Shown: in pieces, positions 6,542 to 11,734 of the stretch | How positions within the stretch are numbered: the stretch's first letter is position 1 | Layout of the letters: the number at the start of each line of letters is the position of its first letter | Origin: JABWBJ01 sp036507855 | GTDB lineage: Bacteria > Gemmatimonadota > Gemmatimonadetes > Gemmatimonadales > Gemmatimonadaceae | Assembly: GCA_036507855.1 (NCBI GenBank) | Contig: DATCIJ010000124.1 | Coordinates: 1 to 11,734 of the forward strand | Direction: 5' to 3' | Length of the DNA stretch: 11,734 bases | The notes under the pieces: generated by a model | What the model saw: the letters and a program-made list of their open reading frames with translations, nothing else | Told to the model about the DNA's origin: nothing | Database searches by the model: none | Made by a program: the position numbers and the translations under genes

Positions 6542-6627
6542 AGGCCAGAGGCCAGAGGCCAGGGGCCAGATCTGACTGCCGTCATTCGCTCGCGTCCCTC
6601 TGGCCTTTGGCCTCTGGCCTCTGGCCT
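6542..6627. repeat. AGGCCAG heptamer inverted pair (4 + 4 units) overlapping the adaptor stop codon
   Basis: The left arm at 6542-6569 has four units (AGGCCAG three times, GGGCCAG). The right arm at 6600-6627 has four units of the reverse complement (CTGGCCT three times, TTGGCCT once). The arms are 28 nt each with two mismatches and a 30-nt loop. The adaptor's TAG (6626-6628) lies partly inside the right arm, so the array starts within the stop codon. The left arm ends 38 nt before the ATG of ATPase 1 and leaves its ribosome binding site free. No T-run follows, so this is not a textbook Rho-independent terminator. Confidence 0.93.
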
Positions 6628-7909
6628 AGTTAATCCGGACTCGATTCACCGTGTCATACTGCCCCATGTCCGAGATCAGGATCTTGTCGCCGACATTCAG
6701 GCCGGCCACGACCTCGATCATGTTCACGGACGCCTTGCCGAACTTCACGTTCGTGCGGACTGCGGTCTTCCCGCCCGGCTCCAGCTTGAACAACCCAACG
6801 GTCTGATCGGGCTGGGAGTTTCCGGGACGCTGGACCTTGAGCACATCCGGCAACCGGTCGATCTCGATCGTGCCGTCGACGCTGAGGTCCGACCGCGCGC
6901 CTTGGGGCATCTCACCCTCGAGCGCCACTTCGACCGTTACCGTGGCGTTCTGCGAAATCGGGTCGACGCGCATGACGTGGCCCTTCACGATCGCCGGGTG
7001 CAGGTCCACGTCGACCTTCTGTCCGACGACAACGTCCTTGGCCTGGGACTCGGGAACACGGAGCACGGCCTTGAACCGGCCAGGCTGTGCGACGCGCGCC
7101 AGTTCGTTCCCGGAGTTCACCCATTGACCGTCCTCGAGGCTCATCGACTGCAGCTGTCCGTCGATGCCCGCGGCCACCCTCAACGACGCAATGCGATCCT
7201 GTCTGAATCGAACGATGGCCTTGTTACTGGCCACGGTTTCCTCGGCGCCCGAGATCTGGTCGGTCATCGAGCCTTCCATCAGCTTGAGTCGACGCTCCTC
7301 GATGCCAAGGCGGGTCGTAAGTTCCGTCACCTGCTCGCGAGCCGCCTTCAGTTCATTCTCCGACGCCAGGCCTTTGCGCGACGCGTCCAGTGCCTCGAAC
7401 GTGGTCTTGTTGCGCTCCGCCGTGGCGAGCTGCGTCCGCAAGCCCGCAATGTTGGCTTCCTGCGCCAGCTTGTTGCTCTCGAGATTCGACTTCAACGTGA
7501 CGAGGTTCTGCTCCGCCTGATCGAGCTGCTGCTGCGCCTGCAGCAACTGCATCTGCTCGTCCGGATTGCTGAGGACCAGGATCACGGTACTGCGTGTCAC
7601 CATGGAACCCGGTCGCAGTGGTCGCTCCTCGACGCGTCCGCTCGTGACCGCGGCGATGTAGCGGATGTTCTCCGGGACGAGCGTGCCGGGCGCGCGCACG
7701 TTTCGAATCAGCTCACCTCGAGTCACGGAGTCGATGATGACTTCGGCCCGCGCAACGGAAGGCGGACGCGCCTCGAGTTTGCTCAGAGCGACGGTCAGCA
7801 TCACCGCGCCGATGACGCCCCCGGCGATCAGCACATTCCGTTTCGTTTTCTTCGGCGGTTCCCGCTTGATATCCACGCGAATGGGTCTCGTCGGTTCGTT
7901 GTTCGACAC
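6626..7909 (-). CDS. HlyD/MacA-type periplasmic adaptor (membrane fusion protein)
   Basis: The protein has 427 residues. A cytosolic basic stretch (KREPPKKTKR) is followed by one membrane anchor at about 25-44 (NVLIAGGVIGAVMLTVALSK). The first half of a lipoyl-like domain follows (82-105, IRYIAAVTSGRVEERPLRPGSMV). A long coiled-coil hairpin spans about 115-240, rich in Q/E/L (QLLQAQQQLDQAEQNLVTLK). The second lipoyl half is LRVAAGIDGQLQSMSLEDGQWV, then a beta-barrel (FKAVLRVPESQAKDVVVGQKV) and a membrane-proximal domain to the end. Such adaptors link an inner-membrane transporter to a TolC-like outer-membrane channel. The two following ATPases point to an ABC (MacAB-like) system and not an RND pump. 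The GTG start is immediately preceded by an in-frame TAG, so it is the earliest possible start; no clear Shine-Dalgarno is visible. Confidence 0.9.
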   Translation of the reverse strand: MSNNEPTRPIRVDIKREPPKKTKRNVLIAGGVIGAVMLTVALSKLEARPPSVARAEVIIDSVTRGELIRNVRAPGTLVPENIRYIAAVTSGRVEERPLRPGSMVTRSTVILVLSNPDEQMQLLQAQQQLDQAEQNLVTLKSNLESNKLAQEANIAGLRTQLATAERNKTTFEALDASRKGLASENELKAAREQVTELTTRLGIEERRLKLMEGSMTDQISGAEETVASNKAIVRFRQDRIASLRVAAGIDGQLQSMSLEDGQWVNSGNELARVAQPGRFKAVLRVPESQAKDVVVGQKVDVDLHPAIVKGHVMRVDPISQNATVTVEVALEGEMPQGARSDLSVDGTIEIDRLPDVLKVQRPGNSQPDQTVGLFKLEPGGKTAVRTNVKFGKASVNMIEVVAGLNVGDKILISDMGQYDTVNRVRIN

Positions 7910-8115
7910 CTAATACGGCTGGACCGTTGAAAAGGAGTCAGGACTTTTCGCGAACCAGCCACCGCCCGTAAAGCTAGCCCTGAAAGGGACCTGGGTCCCC
8001 GGCGCGGGGGCGAAGGGCGCAGGTGGAGGGTAAGGGGATGCCTGGGACAGTTCGACACGGTTGGGAGCCGATTCGGTTCCCGGCAGCTTGGGGAGCCTTC
8101 GGCGGACTCAGGAAT
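7910..8115. promoter_or_regulatory. Upstream region of the adaptor operon with two small dyads
   Basis: This stretch lies between the end of the DUF1080 gene's repeat and the adaptor start, and no gene was seen in it. It contains a perfect dyad GGGACC-TG-GGTCCC at 7986-7999, about 75 nt upstream of the adaptor GTG, and an 8-bp near-hairpin GGGAGCCG-ATT-CGGTTCCC at 8063-8081. Either could be an operator or a transcript structure. No promoter hexamers were convincing. The sequence is G-rich on the plus strand (7999-8040). Confidence 0.35.
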
Positions 8116-8177
8116 AGCGCAAAGCGCAAAGCGCAACGCGGCAAGGGGAGAACCGACAGCCCTTTGCGCTTGGCGCT
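8116..8177. repeat. AGCGCAA heptamer inverted pair downstream of the DUF1080 gene
   Basis: The left arm has three perfect AGCGCAA units at 8116-8136 and a degenerate fourth. The right arm has TTGCGCT (8164-8170) and TGGCGCT (8171-8177), the reverse complement of AGCGCAA and AGCGCCA. The right arm lies 4 nt beyond the DUF1080 stop in transcription order. The left arm matches the array at 4858-4890 in unit and orientation. No T-run follows on the minus strand. Confidence 0.85.
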
Positions 8178-8181
8178 CAGC

Positions 8182-8910
8182 CTACCTCAGCTCCCGGATC
8201 CTGATGTTCCGGAATTCTGCCCGGCCGCCATGCTCCTGCAGGCCGATGTGTCCTCGCATTGCCCTTCCGTACTGGGGCCAGGCGGCGAACTTGGTGCCCG
8301 CCACACGCTTGGCCCAGTCGTCACTACCCTGTTCGTATTCGACGACCTTCTGGCCGTTCAGCCAGTGCTCGACGTGCGCTCCCCTGGCGACGATGCGCGT
8401 GCTGTTCCACCCGCCCGCAGGCTTCACCACACCGCGGGGTACCGCGTAGAGACCGTAGTCGGAGCCTGCGGAGGTAAGCGGGTTCTGGCCGTCACGGTGA
8501 CCGGCGTCGTCGAGGACCTGGTATTCGGGGGCGCCGTAGTAGATCCACTCCAGGCCTTCGACCGCGCGGTAGAAGATTCCACTGTTACCGCGCGCCTCGA
8601 GCTTCCACTCGAGAGTCAGCTCGAAGTCACTGAACTGCTCTTTCGTAATGATGTCGGCGGCCTGGGACACGCGGGTGAGCGAGCCACCGACCGCCTGCCA
8701 TCCCGTCGGCATGGTGTCGGCGTTGTACGCGCGCCATCCGGCAGTCGATTTCCCGTCGAAGAGAAGGCGCCAGCCAGCCGCCTTCTCCTCGGCTGTGAGC
8801 GTGTTCACTGGGGCTTGCGCCTCCGCTGGGGCCGTATCTCCGCCGGACATCAAGCCGCCGATGACAAGGGCCACAGCGATCTGCCGTGCCCGTGTGTTGA
8901 AATCACGCAT
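8182..8910 (-). CDS. DUF1080 (3-keto-disaccharide hydrolase family) exported protein
   Basis: The protein has 242 residues. The ATG at 8910 is chosen because GAGGAAG lies just upstream and a signal peptide follows (MRDFNTRARQIAVALVIGGL, cleavage likely after AEA at 31). The longer open frame up to 9099 runs into the previous gene. DUF1080 hallmarks are present: GWRLLFDGKSTAGWRA (46-61), FELTLEWKLEARGNSGIFYR (97-115 region), PEYQVLDD (128-135), WNSTRIVARG...VEHWLNG and the closing GHIGLQEHGG..FRNIRIREL. The fold is a concanavalin-like jelly roll. Some members cleave 3-keto-glycosides formed by a partner oxidoreductase. It follows the Gfo/Idh/MocA gene by 14 nt, which supports that role. Location is periplasmic or surface. 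Confidence 0.92.
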   Translation of the reverse strand: MRDFNTRARQIAVALVIGGLMSGGDTAPAEAQAPVNTLTAEEKAAGWRLLFDGKSTAGWRAYNADTMPTGWQAVGGSLTRVSQAADIITKEQFSDFELTLEWKLEARGNSGIFYRAVEGLEWIYYGAPEYQVLDDAGHRDGQNPLTSAGSDYGLYAVPRGVVKPAGGWNSTRIVARGAHVEHWLNGQKVVEYEQGSDDWAKRVAGTKFAAWPQYGRAMRGHIGLQEHGGRAEFRNIRIRELR

Positions 8911-8913
8911 TCG

Positions 8914-8920
8914 CTTCCTC
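8914..8920 (-). promoter_or_regulatory. Ribosome binding site of the DUF1080 gene
   Basis: GAGGAAG on the minus strand, 3 nt upstream of the ATG at 8910 and entirely within the 14-nt gap after the previous stop. It decides the start against the in-frame upstream ATG at 9099. Confidence 0.65.
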
Positions 8921-8924
8921 GAGA

Positions 8925-10469
8925 TCAGAGCGCCCAGCCCGAGCGATACTCGCGGGTCAGGAACTGGTTTGCTTCGGGAACGTTCGTCACGGACATGCCG
9001 GCGGCGTCGTACTCGATGCGGCGATTCTGCCCCGCTCGCAGCGCGACGATTCCGAGCAACATGACTTCCGTGAGTGGAGCGGCGTAGTCGAACGGGCAAC
9101 TTGCCTTTGTCTCACCTTTGCACGCCTGCGCCCAGTTCACTTCGTGCCCGGTTTCCACCCGCGGGAACGACTTCGGCACGCTCTCAGCCTCGGCGGCGAG
9201 CGCCGCGGGGAAGATCTTTGGACTGTCGCCGTAGGTCTGGTGGGTGAGGTAGCCCTTTTCTCCGACGAAGACCGCGCCGCCACCGTCGCCATCGGGGCGG
9301 GGCACGTCGGCCAGCACCATGGGCGAGAGTCCACCGTCGTACCAGAACATCGTGACGGGCGGCTTGCTTCCGCGCGCCGCGAATTCATAACGCGTGGTCA
9401 TGGCCAACGGATACGACACCGGGTTGGCCGCTGGACCTCCCCACGGGGTCGAGTTGGACGTGATCGACGTCGGGAGGCCCAGGCCTAACGACCAGTACGC
9501 CTGGTCGATCAGGTGCGCGCCCATGTCCCCGATGGCGCTCACTCCGAACGGCACCCAGCCGCGCCAGCTGAACGGGTGGTAGGCCGGGTGATACGGGATG
9601 TCCTGCGGCACCGGGCCCAGGAAGAGATCCCAATTGAGGCCCGGCGGGAGGTCGCGCGGGTTGGCCGCCATGGCCGAAAGAATGGCGCGCTCGACCGTGC
9701 GGATATTCCAGCTGGGAGGTGCCGGCGGGAGAGCCGTCTGGCCAGGCGGCGGCGGCGCGGGGGGCGTCGCAGGCGCGGACTGAGGGACCGGGATGTTCGT
9801 TGGACCGGGGATGCCCTGCGCCCAGTATCTCTGCGGCCGGTCGGTCCAGATGTGAACCTCGCGGACCGCGCCGATCACGCCGGCGTTGATCCAGTCGTGG
9901 ATCCGGCGGGTTCCCTCCCGGGAGTGGCCCTGGTTCCCCATCTGGGTGGCGACCTTCGTCTCAGCAGCGACCCGCGCCAGGAGACGCGCCTCGTGGACCG
10001 AGTAGGTAAGCGGCTTCTGTACGTAGACGTGCTTCCCGGCGCGCATCGCCGCCACAGCGACGGGGGCGTGCAGGTGGTCGGGCGTGGCGATAATCACCGC
10101 TTCGATGTCGCGCTGCTTGTCCAGCATTTCGCGGAAGTCGCCGTATTTCGCAGCCTTGCCATGGGCATCGCGCAGCTTGATGGCCGACGGCGAGACCACG
10201 CCCTCGCGATTGGGTCGTAACCGACCGGCGAGTTGGCGTTCGACGTAGGCGGTGTCGATGTCACAGATGGCGACCAGGTTTTCGCCGGCGTCGACGAGCT
10301 CCGAGACGTTGTTCATCCCCATTCCACCGAACCCGACGCAGGCAAAGTTGAGCGTATCGGACGGGGCTCGCCTCAGCGGGGTGGCGCCGAGGACGTGGCG
10401 AGGAACGATCATGGCGCCGAGGGCCAACTTGGCGGTGTCGGCCACGAAGTCCCTTCTTGATTGTGTCAT
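8925..10469 (-). CDS. Gfo/Idh/MocA family oxidoreductase with Tat signal
   Basis: The protein has 514 residues. The ATG at 10469 is chosen from an open frame reaching 10589 because it begins with a Tat signal (MTQSRRDFVADTAKLALGAM, RR at 5-6). The Rossmann part has FACVGFGGMGMNN (42-54) and AICDID (67-72). VIIATPDHLHAP (125-136) and KHVYVQKPLTYS (146-157) follow, where Gln151-Lys-Pro replaces the common Glu-Lys-Pro. The C-terminal half has GDMGAHLID (314-322), the position of the catalytic or binding His/Asp. These enzymes use tightly bound NAD(P) to oxidise sugar hydroxyls; Tat export fits folding with cofactor in the cytosol. A proline/alanine-rich insert lies at about 224-253. Together with the DUF1080 product it probably handles 3-keto sugars. 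The substrate is unknown. Confidence 0.93.
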   Translation of the reverse strand: MTQSRRDFVADTAKLALGAMIVPRHVLGATPLRRAPSDTLNFACVGFGGMGMNNVSELVDAGENLVAICDIDTAYVERQLAGRLRPNREGVVSPSAIKLRDAHGKAAKYGDFREMLDKQRDIEAVIIATPDHLHAPVAVAAMRAGKHVYVQKPLTYSVHEARLLARVAAETKVATQMGNQGHSREGTRRIHDWINAGVIGAVREVHIWTDRPQRYWAQGIPGPTNIPVPQSAPATPPAPPPPGQTALPPAPPSWNIRTVERAILSAMAANPRDLPPGLNWDLFLGPVPQDIPYHPAYHPFSWRGWVPFGVSAIGDMGAHLIDQAYWSLGLGLPTSITSNSTPWGGPAANPVSYPLAMTTRYEFAARGSKPPVTMFWYDGGLSPMVLADVPRPDGDGGGAVFVGEKGYLTHQTYGDSPKIFPAALAAEAESVPKSFPRVETGHEVNWAQACKGETKASCPFDYAAPLTEVMLLGIVALRAGQNRRIEYDAAGMSVTNVPEANQFLTREYRSGWAL

Positions 10470-10880
10470 TGCGATTTCACGGGTGGTGAGAAGCCGAAAT
10501 CGTCCGGTGGCTGGGCCGAACGATACCATAATTTGCCAACTTCGATCAGGTCTGACAGACAGACCGATCGGGGCCGGGAGAGCGGACACGGATCACGCGG
10601 ATGCCACGGAGAACCACGGATACTTCGTTTGTGAACCGGACACGGACCGCACCTTGGAGGGCTGCTCCTGGCGGGTAGTGGGTGTCCGTGTCCGGTTCAC
10701 CAATGGTGTGTCGTGGTCATCAGCGAGCGTAGCCCGCGTCATCCGCGTCCGACCTATCCGCGCAATCCCGCCCCAATCCCCAAGATCGCCCTTACCAAAT
10801 GCGGTCCCTTGCGAATGCACGAGGTTGGACCCCAAAGTGTGAACGGGACCCTCCTTCGGTTTCGCCAGCAGCGCCTATCG
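10470..10880. promoter_or_regulatory. Divergent intergenic region between the oxidoreductase operon and the regulator gene
   Basis: About 410 nt lie between the Gfo/Idh/MocA start and the chosen start of the AraC-type gene. The middle is a large inverted repeat (10583-10751), listed separately. Promoters for both directions should lie here; none could be placed with confidence. If the regulator starts upstream of 10881 (its frame is open at least to 10743), the true gap is smaller. Nothing else gene-like was seen. Confidence 0.45.
10583..10751. repeat. Large imperfect inverted repeat with a perfect 17-bp inner arm
   Basis: The inner arms at 10631-10647 (GTGAACCGGACACGGAC) and 10684-10700 are perfect reverse complements, with a 36-nt loop. 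The outer arms 10583-10600 and 10734-10751 match at 16 of 18 positions. The 30-33 nt between inner and outer arms match only in part (ACCACG). The left half is rich in CACGGAT/CGCGGAT/CACGGAG words. The whole could be a cruciform, a MITE-like remnant or a stable transcript hairpin. Confidence 0.85.
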
Positions 10881-11734
10881 ATGTTTCTGGAGACGACGAG
10901 CTCGAGCAACGAGGAAGACGTTTCCGGCGTGCGACTCCAAACGCCGCCGGGTGCCTCGCTCGCTGCTCCGGACGGCCCCCAGGCGCAGGCGACACAGCGT
11001 GGCGAACTTCTGACGGACGTGGCCTGCGTCCAGACTCTGATTGAAGCATTCGGCGAGGAGCCCGATGCCTTCCGGATCGCCACTGTTGATATCGTCAGGC
11101 TTTTGGCGACTGGCACGGCGCCGCATACGCTGGGAGAGTCGGCTGCGATCGTAGTGTCGCCGCTGGCGGTCGAAGCTATGGAACAGCTGCGCGCGTTGAT
11201 CCCGCACGTCGGCATCTACGTTGTCGCCAGGGAGACCGCCGAGGTGGCGCGGACCCTGCCGCTCATGGCGGCGGCGGGCGCTGATGAAGTCTTCTGCCTC
11301 GACACCCAGGCTGACCGGAGCGCGTTTGAGGAGACGATCCGCCTCCGGTTGGCGGCACCGGCGCCGGAAACCGAAATCCGCCTCCTCTGGAAGTGGTTCC
11401 GCGAGTCGCCGGAACGCTCACTCGTCATGCATTGCGTGAGGAACGGGTATCGACTGGACGTGTGGTCCATCCGGTCGAAGGTGTTCAGCGCTTGCCGGAA
11501 GACGCTTCAGAATCGCATGACGCTGCTGGGGCTTCCAAGCCCGGGGATCCTGTCGCGTTGCGGGCGCGTCCTGCATGCGCAGGAGCTCGAGCGACGGGGT
11601 GTGCGACCCACGACGGTTATTGCCGCCATGCTTGGCTTCCCCTCGGCGGGGGCGATGCAGCGCTCGCGCCGGCGGCTTCGGAAAGCCCTGATGTCGCGCG
11701 GCAGGCAGGCGCTGGTCTTCGCGTCACTGCTGAA
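10881..11734 (+). CDS. AraC-type transcriptional regulator with atypical N-terminal domain, cut by window edge
   Basis: The frame is open from before 10881 to the right edge without a stop: 284 codons from the ATG at 10881. Residues about 64-160 look like an alpha/beta, receiver-like domain (FRIATVDIVRLL, AAIVVSPLAVEAM, VGIYVVARETAEVARTLPL, AGADEVFCL). It lacks an evident acidic phospho-acceptor pocket. Residues about 190-270 resemble the two-helix-turn-helix AraC domain: VWSIRSKVFSACRKTLQNRM, LLGLPSPGILSRCGRVLHAQ, then VIAAMLGFPSAGAMQRSRRR. The start is uncertain: ATG at 10815 and GTG at 10839 are in frame and none has a strong Shine-Dalgarno. It is transcribed away from the oxidoreductase operon, so it may control that operon or itself. 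The target is inferred from position only. Confidence 0.8.
   Translation, partial: MFLETTSSSNEEDVSGVRLQTPPGASLAAPDGPQAQATQRGELLTDVACVQTLIEAFGEEPDAFRIATVDIVRLLATGTAPHTLGESAAIVVSPLAVEAMEQLRALIPHVGIYVVARETAEVARTLPLMAAAGADEVFCLDTQADRSAFEETIRLRLAAPAPETEIRLLWKWFRESPERSLVMHCVRNGYRLDVWSIRSKVFSACRKTLQNRMTLLGLPSPGILSRCGRVLHAQELERRGVRPTTVIAAMLGFPSAGAMQRSRRRLRKALMSRGRQALVFASLL

Noticed and set aside
6542..6627. Rho-independent terminator
   Set aside because: The hairpin is strong but no T-run follows it on the minus strand and the next gene of the cluster is only 38 nt away. It is listed as a repeat and not as a terminator.
6902..7930. 342-codon plus-strand open frame opposite the adaptor gene
   Set aside because: No motif is visible, and the composition is that of an antisense frame. 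The minus-strand adaptor shows anchor, coiled coil and lipoyl motifs.
7913..8110. Sigma-70 promoter for the adaptor operon
   Set aside because: Candidate hexamers such as CTGACT and TATTAG have wrong spacing, and the latter touches the start codon. No promoter was called.
8023..9087. 354-codon plus-strand open frame opposite the DUF1080 gene
   Set aside because: It covers the heptamer hairpin and the antisense of DUF1080 and part of the oxidoreductase; no conserved motif was seen.
10754..11215. Minus-strand open frame of 153 codons near the right edge
   Set aside because: The plus strand encodes an AraC-type HTH protein over the same bases; the minus product is Ser/Arg-rich without motifs.

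Overview
The window is GC-rich, densely coded bacterial chromosome. Its gene content is an exported dipeptidyl-peptidase-IV-like S9 peptidase, a secreted DinB-like protein, a Tat-exported Gfo/Idh/MocA oxidoreductase beside a DUF1080 protein, a MacA/HlyD-type adaptor with two MacB/LolD-type ATPases, and an AraC-type regulator with an unusual N-terminus. This mix suggests Gemmatimonadota or a similar soil or sediment lineage (Acidobacteriota is the alternative). The lineage is inferred from gene families and composition; no rRNA marker is present. No phage, IS element, tRNA or CRISPR array was seen.

Layout. 1-2040 (minus): S9 peptidase, cut by the left edge. 2216-4178 (plus): tight three-gene operon of a small membrane protein, a lipoprotein PHB-depolymerase/feruloyl-esterase-like hydrolase and an NAD(P)-binding epimerase-like protein, with junctions of 2 nt and a 4-nt ATGA overlap. 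4202-7909 (minus): adaptor, ATPase 1, ATPase 2, DinB-like protein, in transcription order. 8182-10469 (minus): Gfo/Idh/MocA oxidoreductase, then DUF1080 protein 14 nt later, a likely sugar C3-oxidation and keto-glycoside cleavage pair. 10881-11734 (plus): AraC-type regulator, cut by the right edge. The two edge genes have no in-window stop or start beyond the edge and were found by reading the frames directly.

The most unusual signal is between the genes. Every loosely spaced junction from 4177 to 8181 carries short tandem arrays with a strict 7-nt period. The unit sequence changes from junction to junction (CGGACCT, AGCGCAA, AGCTCNG, GGGAGAT, AGGCCAG). The arrays start inside or within about 6 nt of stop codons. 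At three junctions they form head-to-head inverted pairs able to make long hairpins, and at one of these the two arms differ by exactly one 7-nt unit. The tightly coupled junctions have none. The divergent gap 10470-10880 holds a different, larger imperfect inverted repeat.

Functionally, the adaptor and two ATPases look like part of a MacAB/Lol-type export system, but no FtsX/MacB-type permease is present in the window. The sugar pair and the peptidase and esterase fit a lifestyle of extracellular or periplasmic polymer breakdown.
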